Notes: generated from the sequence alone by a model not told the origin. Counted from the stretch's first letter, positions 22,576-33,739 are shown. The stretch: 64,000 nt of DNA from Lucinisca nassula (GCA_963580285.1 OY757026.1:65721396-65785395); one strand, 5' to 3'. A program made the numbers and translations.

Positions 22576-23110
22576 GTTATTGCCGGCCCCGCCCATTGGG
22601 GCTTAAAGAAATAAATGGGCTGCATGATGCTTCCACGCAGAGCTGAAACCGACCGTACAAGTATTTGTAAACCCCTTAAAAGGATCTAAATATGTTCTAG
22701 AAAGGGTTATCTTTTGAAGCAAGAAAACACCACAAAACTGGAAAATATGGAGTGTACATGTTTTCTGGGTCAGACTAGCTAGTTTCGGCCATTTAGGCCT
22801 TATCAGTGACCCTTTTTATTTTCAAAATTCCACAATGGTATCAATGATCCCACAGGACAAAATATAAACTACACTATGATGTAGGGCAGGGAGACTTTTT
22901 ACGGTCGCCACACATTCTCAGACAACCTGCCCAGGCAAAGCAATGCGAGTTGGTGCGTCCATGCTTATAAACCCTATTGGTGTCATTGGACAACAGGGCT
23001 TGAGATGTCATTTCATCTCAATGTCGGGTAAAAGTCCCACAAAATTGGAAGCAACGTCTCCAAAATGACCTATACAGAGTTGACGGGGACGTTAAACCTC
23101 AAATCAAACA
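22576..23110 (+). repeat. SINE A split by repeat E
   Basis: SINE A runs 22576-22688 up to AAAAGGATCTAAA, is interrupted by repeat E (22689-22917, TCTAGAAAGGGTTATCTTTT to GGTCGCCACACATTC), and resumes at about 22921 with CTGCCCAGGCAAAGC to GGGACGTTAAACCTCAAATC. Confidence 0.85.
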
Positions 23111-23239
23111 CATAAACATACCGGTTTAATGAGCAGTAGTTTTAAATTTAAAATCCTTAAATGGGCCCGATGTCCCAGGGATATCACTGGGCACTGTCTG
23201 GTAATAAATGCATTGGTAATGTGAACTTAGATAACACAA

Positions 23240-23514
23240 TAACGTTAACAAGCACATGTAACGAGCAACCCGCTATTTCCAACTTTACACGGAGAAAACT
23301 CGGGTTTTTATTATTTGTCTTATTTTTGTTACAAGTCATAGGTTATATGCATTCGTTAGAACCGCGTCGATGAAGCGGCTCTAATAAGCGTCAGGAAACT
23401 ATGTTTGGAGTACAAATAAGAAAAATATCACAATTTTTTATCACAAAAAGTAACCGTGTTGGAGGTGTGAAACAATGGACAATGTCACATGGGTGTATTA
23501 TCTGATGATCCGTG
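23240..23514. mobile_element. Hairpin MITE B, inverted and degraded
   Basis: Core TTCGTTAGAACCGCGTCGAT/GAAGCGGCTCTAATAAGCGT is eroded. The right end ACATGGGTGTATTATCTGATG is the reversed B terminus. Confidence 0.72.
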
Positions 23515-23601
23515 TGCCATAATAATTTCTTTCACGCTTCTATGGCTTAAAAAAGAGATTGCAGCAATAAGGCGCTTCTGATGAAATAAAAAAAATCTAT
23601 A

Positions 23602-23878
23602 CATTACGAAAACATGGCTATTCCAATATCTTGAGTTTTATACCACCAGAAAATTAAATTTTTCAGATACAAAAAAAGATATTTTTCATTTTTTGCTCAA
23701 AACATAGATTAAGGGTTCAAGTTAGAACCGCCTCGGTGAGGCGGTTCTAACGAAAACCTACAATCTATGTTTTGAGCAGAAATAAGAAAAATGACGTATA
23801 CCTCTGTAAACCACAGTTTTTCTACATAAAAGTGGGGTTTTTAAGAGAGCAAAATTTTATAGGAGTGTTTGCGTGATG
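23602..23878. mobile_element. Hairpin MITE A
   Basis: Starts CATTACGAAAACATGGCTAT and ends TATAGGAGTGTTTGCGTGATG-like. Core GTTAGAACCGCCTCGGTGAG/GCGGTTCTAAC is intact. Confidence 0.9.
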
Positions 23879-24129
23879 GTTTTGCGCAGAAAAAAAGACA
23901 AATGTACACACATACGACCCAAGTTTTCAAGCTATGTGATGAAGTATTCCTTGTTCAAATGTTATCCATTCGTCAACAGTTTCCTCTGACCTATACACAA
24001 AACATTATCTTACAGTACTGTTCAAGCAATACTTGACTAGGTTGACTAGGAGTCACCTATATTCAAACAAGGTATTTTAATAACTAGTCAATTGTGGAGT
24101 TAACTGTTCTTTAATTGAGACAGGTGAGT

Positions 24130-24482
24130 ATACAGTCGAACTTCAATGGCTCGAACACCTTTGGGACCTCGAAAATCTGTTCGAGACAGGGGTAGTTCGA
24201 GCCAATGAGGTGACTGTCAGGAGGCATAATGAGATACTTTTAGACATCTTTCCAGTGTTCTATAATGAAAATATATGCAGTGTGTATTCATTAGAATCGC
24301 CTCTTCGAGGCGATTCTAATGAGTACACACAACATACATTTGCAAGATAAAAGACTAAAATCTCCTTAATTATCCCCCACTATTTCTTATGTAGAGGATT
24401 TCGCTAGGGGCTCAAGAATGGGTTCGAAACATACATGGTAAACGAGCCATCGGTGTTCGAGCCATCGAAGTTCTGTTGCAGT
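24130..24482. mobile_element. MITE D, complete
   Basis: Left end CAGTCGAACTTCAATGGCTC, right end GAGCCATCGAAGTTCTG, imperfect terminal inverted repeats. Core ATTAGAATCGCCTCTTCGAG pairs with GAGGCGATTCTAAT. Its hairpin resembles that of MITEs A and B but its termini are different. Confidence 0.85.
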
Positions 24483-24600
24483 TAACTCAGTTTACCTGTG
24501 ACGTCTAGCCATAGTCTGTTCCTAGTCGTTTTCTAGTTAACTAGGTGTAAAGCATGGTGTGAACAGTACTGTAGTTATGTTATAAAATGCTGCAACTTAC

Positions 24601-24676
24601 TAGACTGTCCCCATTTGGCGACCACGTGACGTATTCGAATTCATCACCTCGTCGACCGATCAAGTATTTCGATGTT
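24601..24676 (-). CDS. DPP-family exon 5 (YVTWSPNGDSL)
   Basis: 76 bp: one base completing Lys with exon 4, then 25 codons. Acceptor TATTCTTCAG, donor CTA/GTAAGT. The peptide begins TSKYLIGRRGDEFEYVTWSP and ends NGDSL. Trp-Ser-Pro-x-Gly is the hallmark strand of the S9B propeller. A deleted mariner copy begins 166 bp to its right, upstream in the gene, and a hairpin MITE (24130-24482) lies on the downstream side. Confidence 0.9.
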
Positions 24677-24842
24677 CTGAAGAATATAAACCGAAACAGT
24701 CAAGTCACATGCTCTGTGGAATACCGACGGCCATTTTGTATTAAAGAAATCGGACATTATGTGCTACAATGTCGTCTTTTACCCTCACTGGCAGTCGGAT
24801 ATAATCGTCCATTTCCGTAATGTACACGTGCGAGATGCATTA

Positions 24843-25843
24843 CGAGGACTGTTCAAATATGAATGTAAGTAGAACGTTTTCTCCTGCACTAATGCGAAAA
24901 TCACCTGGAAATAAATATCACTGCGTAGAAAAGCATTTTACCTATACATTGATACCAAACCTGTTAAAATCCGCGCACTTTAGCCATGCATATCGTTCGA
25001 TAAACACTGTGTACTCTTGTATACTAATAGAAAACATGGTTGGAAGAAGGTCAGAGTACGCCGTTGAAATACGGCCCTATATTAAGAATCGTTCTTGGTA
25101 TACGGTGCAAAGACATTTTTGATGAAATATGTTCGGTTTATGGGCATAATGAAATGTCTTTTCCGACAGTTTTTCGTTGGTGTAAGAAATTCAGCTGTGG
25201 GCTAAGCTCAAAAGAAGATGCACCACATGATCGTCGGCCGAAAAAACCAACATCTGCCAAGATGGTTGCTACAGTGAAAGAAATAGTTGCTACCGTTGCA
25301 CGATACACCACTAGGCAAATAGCTAGTATGGTTGGCATCTCATTAGGAGCAGCTCAAACAATTCTGTAACGGGATTTGGAAATGAGAAAGATCTGTGCTA
25401 GATGGATTCCCCATCTGTTGACAGATGAGCAGACAAAGGCAACTGGTTTGGCCAATGTCAGATTGCTACATGACAATGCGTAATCGCAAAAGGCGTTCAT
25501 TGTGCAAGACTAATTGAAGCAGGAAAAGGTTGTTGAACTCCCTCACCCCCCGTATTCACCTGACCTTGCCCCGTGTGACTTTTTTTGTTCCCGCGGCTGA
25601 AAAAATACCTTTCTGGTCGAAAATTTGTACAGCGCAAACACCTCGGTTCTACAATATTCCAGTGCCTTCATAGTATACGTCAAAAAGACTACCAAAATGC
25701 ATTCAATGATTGGATCAGAAGACTGAAAGTTTGTATATCTGTTAAAGGGGAATACTTTGAGGGGACAAAATAAATTTTTCATCGAAATCTATCACGGAAT
25801 CATTTTTATGTGCTAAGTTGCATTAATATTTGAACAGTCCTCG
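24843..25843 (+). mobile_element. Mariner-family DNA transposon, internally deleted
   Basis: Terminal inverted repeats CGAGGACTGTTCAAATAT (24843-24860) and ATATTTGAACAGTCCTCG (25826-25843) are perfect 18-bp mirror images. TA precedes the left end; AA follows the right end, so the TA duplication is eroded on one side. The body is about 1.0 kb, shorter than the usual 1.3 kb because the middle of the transposase gene is missing. Confidence 0.92.
25040..25782 (+). pseudogene. Mariner transposase, broken
   Basis: The first 110 codons give the N-terminal helix-turn-helix region (FPTVFRWCKKF, then SSKEDAPHDRRPKKPTSAK, then TTRQIASMVGISLGAAQTIL). After a TAA the same frame gives WIPHLLTDEQTKA, then jumps directly to RLLHDNA, QKAFIVQD and LPHPPYSPDLAPCDFF. 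The part containing the first catalytic Asp (the Gly-Asp-Glu-Thr-Trp type motif) is deleted. Two further stops and a shift near 25583 follow, before RLKKYLSGRKF and GEYFEG. It cannot make an active transposase. Confidence 0.9.
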
Positions 25844-25904
25844 AATTATAGTTGTTGTTATTATTATTATAATTATTATTATTTTATTTTTCTTCGCCTT
25901 TTAT

Positions 25905-26182
25905 CATCACGAAAACACATCTTTATAATTTTGACCCCCCTGAACCCCACTTTTATATAGTAAAACTGGGGTTTGTAGGGTATACGTTATTTTTCTTAAT
26001 TCTGCTCAAAAACACAGATTGTTGGTACTCGTTAGAACCGCCTCGTCGAGGCGGTTCTAACGAGTATCCACAATCTATGTTTTGAGCAGAAATAAGAAAA
26101 ATATTGACATTTTTCTTCTGCTAATTTTCATTTTTCGTTGGTTAAATCAACAATGTATTTGAATAGGCGTGTTTTCGCAATG
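25905..26182. mobile_element. Hairpin MITE A, complete
   Basis: Starts CATCACGAAAACACATCTTT and ends ATAGGCGTGTTTTCGCAATG. Core GGTACTCGTTAGAACCGCCT/CGTCG/AGGCGGTTCTAACGAGTATC. Confidence 0.92.
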
Positions 26183-26647
26183 TGGACGCATTTCATGTAT
26201 GTTATATCTGTGATTTGAAATAAAGTTTCGTACTCGAATTCATATCAGTAGAGCTAGCATTTTACAGGTAAAAAGAGTTAGCATAGCCCCAGATAGGAAG
26301 GGGTATCCACATATTGTTTTTCTTATTTCCGCAACCGAGGCTCTTCTAATTAGTACACACAACCCAGTGTTCTTGCAGAAATAAGAAAAACATCTCGAAA
26401 ACACGCCTTTATAATTTTGACCCCCTTGAACTCCACTTTTATATAGTAAAACTGGGGTTTGGTTTAAACTTTATTTCATTGTATAACACAGATATCAATG
26501 ACAAGCATGTACATATTGAGAACATAGCTACACTAGTTGTAGTATCATACAAATGGGATCCAGAAGAAAGTCATATGACTTATTTGAATCTGTATCCTGG
26601 AGTTACATTCTTGTTGATGTGCTAATTTACTTATTATTATTGTTATT

Positions 26648-26750
26648 ATATATATACATATATATACATATACACATATACACATATACATATACATATA
26701 TATACACATACACACATATATACATATACACACATATATACATATACATA
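26648..26750. repeat. AT/CATA compound microsatellite
   Basis: Alternating ATATATAC and CACATATA units within the LINE 3' region. A pure AT tract follows at about 26950-26972. Confidence 0.9.
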
Positions 26751-26949
26751 TGTTATAATACCGTTTTTTATCATTGTTTATGAACGTAACGTTACTGACG
26801 CCGGAAGTAACGCCGGAAGTAACGTCGTTACGCATTGTTGCTATGTCAATAACTTAACGTCTTCTTGAAAATCTGTTAGAACAGTGAAACCGGTAGAAGC
26901 GTATAAAATATACAAAATTGTGTGGCGATATCGGACTTTGTTGATTTTC

Positions 26950-26980
<31 letters not shown>

Positions 26981-27262
26981 TCACTAATACAATGTCATTG
27001 AGAATTACAATTGTGTGAAATAAAGAAACAAAATGAATTGAATTAAAGAATATAATAAAAGTGAACTGTGGCTCCACGGGGATGGGTTTTGAAGTAGATA
27101 CATCCCTATATTCTGATATATAAGGATCGTGTCTTTACATAATATTAGTGAAGTTATGGTTGTAGGCTGTCTCCAAAAAAAAAAAAAAATTTTAGAGAGA
27201 GAAATGTGGCGTTTACAGATACCATACGGGTTGTGACGTGGATGTGCATGTGCGTGGGTGAC

Positions 27263-29073
27263 TCAACAAAATCGTTTAGATTTCAGAATGAAGTCCTGTA
27301 CTGCTATAATTATGTTGATATTATCGTTCTGTGACAGATCGGTACTGCCATGAAGTAGAATGTTTAGAGAAGGTTGGCAGATCATTGAGACACGGTTTAT
27401 TAAGTTCTGTCGTAAATTTCTGTACTGTTCACAAACAAGGAGGTAGTGTTTTGTATCCTCGATAGCTCCACAGTCACAAAAGGAATTATCTAGAATATTT
27501 TTTTGGAAAAATGATGACGTAGCGAGCTGCAATTAAGTCTTAGTCTGGCATGGTGTATTTGGCCTAGTCTTTTACCAACACAAAAATACGACAGAGGGTT
27601 ACTTAGGTTAGAATTTATCTTGTATTTGAAGGCTGCTACTGAGGGAGAAGCTTTCGTAGCATCTGACAAGTCGTTCCAACTACGAGTAACCGATGGGAGA
27701 AAAGATGAATAATAAAGTTGTGAGTTTGCTCGTACGGTCTGTAAATTAGAATTATTCCGCAGCTGATAAGCTGTTATACTGCCTACCGTAGGTGGTACTA
27801 ATGACGAAAGGTATTCAGGTGCTAGAAAATTCTGCATTTTATAAAAGAGAACAAGTTTGTGTTTTTGTCTTCGGGCTTCGAGAGATTCCCAGCCAAGATC
27901 AGAGAGGAGAGAATGTATAGATACCAATTTTGTTGCTCCAGTGAAGATTCTTGCGGCCTGATTTTGTATTTTTTCTAGTTCATTTGCCTCAGTTCGGGTA
28001 CAATTGTCCCAGACAACATGAGCATATTCGAGAAGTGGTCTAATAATAGATGTATATATTGTTTGTAAGGATTTTCTATCGAGTGTAAATTTCAGTTTGC
28101 GCATTATATTTACCCTAAACCATACTTTCGTTCTGATAGATTCTAAATGATCATGCCAAGTGCAGTCGGCCGAAAATATAAGGCCTAAATGTTTATGAGA
28201 AGGGACTTCGATAACAGACTGTTGGTTCATAGAGATAGGAGGGTGATATGGTTTGTTGGTTTTACGAGTGAGGATCATAGACTCAGATTTGGCGGGGTTG
28301 AAGGAGACAAGCCATTTGTTAGCCCATAATTGAATTTTCGCCAGATCGGAATTGAGCTGAGCTGCTGCTTGTAAAGGGTCCTCGACAATTATGTACAGAC
28401 TAGTGTCATCTGCAAAAAGTCTGATGGAAGAATGTATGTCCAAGACTATGTCATTTATGTAGATCAAGAACAGGAGAGGACCCAGGATGGAACCTTGCGG
28501 AACTCCTGCCTTGACAACAGACCATGACGAGACACCCCCAGGTAGTACTACTCTCTGTTTTCTATTATGTAAGTAGTCTGTAAACCATTGTAAAAGCGAA
28601 CCAGAAATGCCGATACTCTCAAGTTTGTATAAAAGACCTTTATGCCATACTCTATCGAATGCTTTACTTATATCACAAAATACAGCACGTACTTCTTTAC
28701 CTTCGTCAAGAGCTTTACAAAATGTGTTGTAGATGTGGACAAGTTGGTTGACAGTAGAATCTCCAGGGATGAAACCTGACTGGAGGGATGTGAGTATATC
28801 GTGATCACGAATAAAGTTAAAAAGATGCTTGTGAACAATTTTTTCTAAGACTTTGCATATAGTGCTTAACAGAGAAATCGGTCTATAATTCGATATAATT
28901 GAAGGGTCGTCCTTTTTAAAGATAGGAGTCACATAAGCTTCTTTCCACATGCTGGGTACTTTACCCTTGCTAAGAGAGAAGTTAAAAAGATCACTTAGTG
29001 GGACGGATAGAGGAGTGGCAAGTTCCTTAAGAATACGATTATTAATTGAGTCTGGACCATGAGAATTGAGAAT
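27263..29073 (-). pseudogene. LINE ORF2 reverse transcriptase, 5'-truncated, one frameshift
   Basis: The main open segment is 486 codons (28950-27490), with the frame continuing upstream to the truncation. RT motifs: NYRPISLLS (21-29), FCDISKAFDRVWH with Asp93, GVPQGSILGPLLFLIYIND (149-167), catalytic FADD (179-182), then the thumb region EVPSHKHLGLIF and the RPLLEYAHVVWD block typical of the superfamily. A one-base change in the T run near 27505-27510 moves the last 70 codons into another frame (FCDCGAIEDTKHYLLVCEQY), the C-terminal Cys/His element of these proteins. No endonuclease domain remains. Confidence 0.93.
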
Positions 29074-29645
29074 AAACTGGGGTGTATGGGGGTCAACCTA
29101 TTTCTTATTTCTGCTCTAAAATATAGATTGTTGGTACTCTTTAGAACCGCCTCGATGAGGCGGTTCTAACGAGTACCCACAATCTATATTTTGAGCAGTA
29201 ATAAGAAAAAGATCACAATTTTTCAACTTAAATTTTCATTTTTTCGGCGATAAAGGTGGCAATGTATTTGTATAGGCGTGATTGCGTAATGGCCAGCACA
29301 TTTAGGACGAAAAAGGCGTCTTACGTGATAAAAAAAATAAACACCAATTCCAATCATCACTAAGGGGATATCATTTTTAAACAGATCATTGGTGGAGGCA
29401 AACCGTCGGTTTACCGGCCCAAATTTCGTTTCACGACGATGTGTCAGAGATGCCCTAAATGCAATAAGTGTCCGTAAAACTTGGCCCAATACAGATATCC
29501 CCATTCAGATACACATATTTATTTGCTTCATTCAAAATAACCATAATCGCTCGAATCACCAGTGCTGTCCGCAACGTTTTTCCGAACATTCACCAGTGAA
29601 TCGCGACGTTCAGTGATGCTGTAGGGTTTCCTATAATATGTCACT

Positions 29646-30172
29646 GAATATAACGTCGCGACGATTTTGATTTTCAGACTGCAAATTTAACTTTCTTGGA
29701 TGATGATGTTCCTCGTGCGCCATCCTTTGCTGTTTATATATCGCAATAAATGCGGTTTGTCAGAGTTCCTAGTCATGTAACTGACTTCAACACTCGAGAT
29801 AAATTATTAAATGCTAAAGTTCTTAATCAGGGTCATCGGTATCAACAACTTTGCAGTGTTATAAACGTCATTTCAATTTAGTTCCAAAATTATTTGAAGT
29901 AAATCTCTTCTGCAACACGACTTATCGGAACCTGAATTTTATTGTGACTTTGTATATAAATTCAAAAAAATATATGCATGCAAAGTTTTCAGTACCCAAT
30001 TTCGTAAAATCATTCCTCGATTTAAAATGGCTGGGTACAACAAATGTCATACGACAGACTTAATGCATGGTAATTAATCCAATGACGGTTGATAACTTTG
30101 CTTCCCTCTTAAATTGCACGCCGGTGGATCGGGCCTGTGATTTTATGACGGCTTCAGCCTAAAGACTTACTT
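29646..30172 (+). pseudogene. PLE C-terminal fragment, plus strand
   Basis: A decayed copy of the C-terminal domain described at 12.3-12.9 kb. It begins with a CGACGATTTTGATTTTCAG (RDDFDFQ) region, then DDDVPRAPSF, FRVPSHVTDFNTR, a GYRYQ-like block, and the terminal NPMTVDNFASLLNCTPVDRA with frameshifts between. It ends near TTTATGACGGCTTCAGCCTA without the 3' tail seen in the other two copies. Confidence 0.82.
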
Positions 30173-30299
30173 AAACGTTTCATTAGGAAAACATGTCCGT
30201 AAGAAAAAATGGCATCCAACATGGTGTCAGAAAATGGTAACAATTAGGTAAAAATGATAACATCTTTATTATTTCTGCTTTCAACATAGATTGTGGTAA

Positions 30300-31604
30300 T
30301 GTAATGTCCGAAACGGGCCAACGCCCTTTCGGGTTGTACTATTAATTAAAAGACTATCAGTTGTGTGATAGATGTATTCTTCAGATGATAACAATGTAAC
30401 TATGGAACAGTAACTAACGTCATAAGCGACGTAACGTAATTGACATCACAATTAGATATATTATTAGATCTATCAAATGAAAGGCTGATCACAGGATATT
30501 ACATCTCTCCTTTTCTTTTAAAAGACAGTTTATTTCTACGAATCTTAACAACTGTTGAATAAGGATTGCAAGGAGTCAGTATTACAATTTGTTCCTATTT
30601 TAGTTAGTTAGAAATATGAAACAATAATGCATTCAAAGATAAGCCTAACAGTAAATGTTCATTAACTTGTCACTTATGCCTCTGATCCCATTTCTTCATC
30701 GCATTTTATCTTCCCGGTATTGCTAGAACGTCGCGTAGGGTCTGCAGCATCTTCTGTTGCATCTTTGCCTCTCTTGGCATCTTCTATTGCATCTATTGAC
30801 ATCTTCTATTGCCTCTCTTGGCATCTTCTATTGCCTCTCTTGACATCTTCTATTGCCTCTTTTTGGTATCTTCTAATACCTCTTGGCATCTTCTCTTGCC
30901 TCTTGGCATCTTCTCTTGCCTCTTGGCATATTCTATTGCCACTTGGCATCTTCTATTGCCTCTCGTGGCATCTTCAGTTGCCTCTTGGCATCTTCTTTTG
31001 CCTCTCTTAGCATCTTCAGTTGCCTCTTGGCATCTTCTTTTGCATCTCTTGGCATCTTCAGTTGCCTCTTGGCATCTTCTTTTGCCTCTCTAGGCATCTT
31101 CAGTTGCCTTTTGGCATATTCTATTGCCTCTCTTGGCATCTTCAGTTGCCTCTTGACATCTTCTATTGCCTCTTGGCATCTTCAGTTGCCTCTTGGCATA
31201 TTCTATTGCCTCTCTTGGCATCTTCAGTTGCCTCTTGACATCTTCTATTGCCTCTTGGCATCTTCAGTTGCCTCTTGGCATATTATATTTTTTTTTCCAG
31301 GCTGCTTGACAATATGTCATTAATATTTTCTGCTTCATTCTCTCTTTCTCTGCTTTAAACCATTCCTCCTATGCCCTTTTCCTTTTATCCTCGTCACCAA
31401 TGTAACATCCCAAACGGGCCAACGCCCTTTCGGGTTGTATTATTAATTAAAAGACTATCAGTTGTGTGATAGATGTATTCTTCAGATGATAACAATGTAA
31501 CTATGGAGCAGTAACTAACGTCATAAGCGACGTAACGTAATTGACATCACAATTAGATATATTATTAGATCTATCAAATGAAAGGCTGATCACAGGATAT
31601 TACA
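30300..31604 (-). mobile_element. Small LTR retroelement (TRIM/LARD-like)
   Basis: Two direct repeats of about 203 bp (30300-30503 and 31402-31604) differ at only a few bases. Both begin TGTAA and end TTACA, the TG...CA pattern of LTRs. Read on the minus strand, TTGGTGACGAGGAT follows the upstream LTR as a candidate primer-binding site. AAAAGAAAAGGAGAGA precedes the downstream LTR as a polypurine tract. The 0.9-kb interior has no RT or integrase, so it would depend on another element. The target duplication is unclear (GTGGT/GTGCT). Confidence 0.85.
30720..31290 (-). repeat. 42-bp minisatellite inside the LTR element
   Basis: TTGCCTCTTGGCATCTTC-type units repeated over 570 bp. On the minus strand a 42-bp unit encodes MPREAKEDAKRQLK, a 14-residue charged helix-like repeat, over 68 codons at 31139-30933. 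This may be a leftover of a coiled-coil gag region, or a chance property of an expanded repeat. Confidence 0.85.
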
Positions 31605-31765
31605 GTGCTTGTTAGAACCGCCTCAATGAGGCGGTTCAAACGAGTACCCACAATCTATGTTTTGAGCGAAAATAAGGCAGATAATGTATACCCCTGTAAA
31701 CCCCACTTTTCTCTATATAAAGATGGGTTCGTTTCACGGACTAGTTATCGTGATGTAAAGTAATG

Positions 31766-32290
31766 TCGGTTAGTGCCTGATGCTCTGTCTCTGGTCGGGC
31801 CCAACCGGAGTCCAGCAATTGGTTTTCCTTTGCTCCAGCATTTCAGATATTTCATGCTGTCGAGTCCGCATCGATGTTTCCTCTCTGCATTCGTTTTCAT
31901 TCTCATGTTCTCTGTTCTCCGAGATATTGCAATGATGAGTAAGAAAGCCTAGTGTATACCGCGACAGAGGTAAGGGCGAGGATTATGGTCATGTAAAATC
32001 GATTTAAGCCCTCCAGTGGAATTCTTTCCACTGACCGTTCCAAGGCGGTTCTTCTGTAGCGGTTTATTTATGTTGTTGTTCGTTACTTACTGTGTGTATC
32101 ACTTGTGTTTTTTTTTTTATTTTAGATGGCCATTTGGCCATTTTGTTGGAAAGTAACTGTCCTTATGGCCTTCCTTTGTTTAGGTTTCCATTATGGTCTG
32201 GTCGCTTCATGTTTGTGTTTCTTTCCCTTTGGTGTCTTTGATGGGTGGAGTAAGTTAATTGTGTCGATTCCTGATCTTTGTTTTACTTCT
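31766..32290 (+). mobile_element. PLE 3' tail, nearly complete
   Basis: Starts TTAGTGCCTGATGCTCTGTC, just after the point where the PLE ORF ends in the long copy, and continues to GATTCCTGATCTTTG. It is the longest solo tail and lines up end to end with 11692-12284 reversed. Confidence 0.85.
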
Positions 32291-32374
32291 ACTTTTCATG
32301 CGGTCTGAAAAAAAATAGTTATCCAAACCACGACAGAACAAAGAGCGAGAATTGTGGCCATGTAAATAGAGGAT

Positions 32375-32725
32375 CTTACATGAGTGCTCATGTATTATTG
32401 AATTTATTAAACGAGTTGAGGAAAAGGGATAAAATGCGAGGCTTTGCCGAGCATTTTATCCCTTTTCCTAAACGAGTTTAATAAATTCAATAATACATGA
32501 CCACGAATGCAAGATTCTATTTATCATATGACATTTATAACGCATTTTATTCACGTTTGTTTACAAAAATATCAATATTCCGCCATTAGTAAACACAACG
32601 TCGTTAAGGACGTCGTACATGTAACGTTACGGGACGTATCTAGCTAATTTGCATATTTAATCCACTAGTGGATTATCGAAAATAATACATGACGTTATGA
32701 CACTCTCAGACGCGACGTCATATAA
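32375..32725. mobile_element. Long-hairpin element F
   Basis: At about 32385-32502, CATGTATTATTGAATTTATT is followed by AAACGAGTTGAGGAAAAGGG and ATAAAATGCGAGGC, paired with the reverse in TATCCCTTTTCCTAAACGAG and AATAAATTCAATAATACATG. The flank extends to CAGACGCGACGTCATATAAT. A related copy with two hairpins is at 38.7-39.1 kb. Confidence 0.85.
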
Positions 32726-32754
32726 TAAAACCGATTTAATAATTTTTACTGTCA

Positions 32755-33325
32755 GCGTATACGTATTGCTAATAGCTCATATATTTTGGATAGCCATTTG
32801 GCTATTTTGTTGGAAAGGGACTTCCTTTTGGCATTTCGCTTGTGACGTTTTCATTTTTTGAAAACAGAAGTGGAGGCAAAGATCAGGAATCGATACAATT
32901 AACCCACAGCTCCCACCAGAGACAACAAAGGGAACGAAACACAAACACGAAACAACAGACCCCAATGGAAACATCAACAGCGGAAAGCCAAAAGGACAGC
33001 TGCTTTCTCACAAAACGGCCAATAGGGTATCCAAAATAAAATAATATAAGCGACATAAACACAAAGACAACCATAACAAAAGTAAACCGCGACAGAAGAA
33101 CCGCCTTGGAACGGTCAGTGGAGAATTCCACTGGAGGGGGGGGGGGGGGGGGGCTTAAATCGATTTCACGTGGCCACAATCCTCGCCCTTACTTCCGTTG
33201 CGATTAAGACAAATAATTTGTTCGGTCCGCATGAAGGCTTCCTGAAGTTGTTTTATGTTTTATGTGTGAGGTAATTTGATCGATTCCTGATCATTGCATA
33301 CACTTCCTTTGCCTTAATCGAACCA
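32755..33325. mobile_element. PLE tail inserted into another PLE tail
   Basis: A plus-strand variant tail begins at 32755 (GTATACGTATTGCTAATAGC to GCTTGTGACGTTTTCATT) and resumes at 33241 (GAAGTTGTTTTATG to TTGATCGATTCCTGATCATT). Between them (about 32865-33240) sits a minus-strand tail with a G17 run. The plus-strand variant matches the tail at 39.96 kb. Confidence 0.75.
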
Positions 33326-33355
33326 GACCGTAATACGAAAGCCTGCACATGTATG

Positions 33356-33633
33356 CAATACGATAACACACCCATGCCACATAGTGCATTTTTCACATCT
33401 CCAAAATGATTACTTTTCTGATGAAAATCTGTGATATTTTTCTTACAAATACTGCAAACATAGGTTGTGGGTGCTCGTTAGAACCGCCTCAATGAGGCGG
33501 TTCTCACGAGTACCCTAAACCTTTGTCTTGTAGCAATAATAAGAAAAATAATGTATACCCCGTAAACCCCAGTTTTCTCTATATAAAGTGGGGTATAGGG
33601 GGGTCTTCATTTCACGGGCGTGTTCACGTGATG
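33356..33633. mobile_element. Hairpin MITE B, complete
   Basis: Starts CAATACGATAACACACCCAT and ends GGGCGTGTTCACGTGATG. Core GGGTGCTCGTTAGAACCGCC/TCAATGA/GGCGGTTCTCACGAGTACCC. Confidence 0.92.
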
Positions 33634-33739
33634 GAATAGAAATCATTCAAGACAAATTTATATCATTATAAAATCTATAAAAGTTTACTTTCTACGTAAT
33701 ACAGAAAAAAACTTGAAACTTTTAGAAAAGAATAAATTA

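Larger units (their letters stand above)
26461..29073 (-). mobile_element. 5'-truncated non-LTR retrotransposon (Jockey/CR1 superfamily)
   Basis: It carries reverse transcriptase on the minus strand, a 3' non-coding region of about 800 bp with AT/CA microsatellites, and a 3' end reading AATGAAATAAAGTTTAAACC beside the target duplication. The 5' end is cut inside the RT gene (first recognisable residues LNSHGPDSINNRILKELATP), a normal result of incomplete reverse transcription. Confidence 0.92.
26391..29291. mobile_element. Hairpin MITE A split by a LINE
   Basis: Left part 26391-26460 (CATCTCGAAAACACGCCTTT to AAAACTGGGGTTT), right part from 29074 (AAACTGGGGTGTATGGGGGT to GGCGTGATTGCGTAATG). 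The 10-bp AAACTGGGGT is present on both sides of the LINE as a target-site duplication. Confidence 0.88.
30181..31755. mobile_element. Hairpin MITE split by an LTR element
   Basis: Left part begins CATTAGGAAAACATGTCCGT and reaches TTTCAACATAGATTGTGG at about 30297. The right part resumes at 31605 with GTGCTTGTTAGAACCGCCTC and ends ACTAGTTATCGTGATG. Confidence 0.85.

Noticed and set aside
30720..31323. Overlapping plus-strand frames rich in ASSVASWHLLLPL repeats
   Set aside because: Translation of a minisatellite in three frames; the element is oriented on the minus strand.
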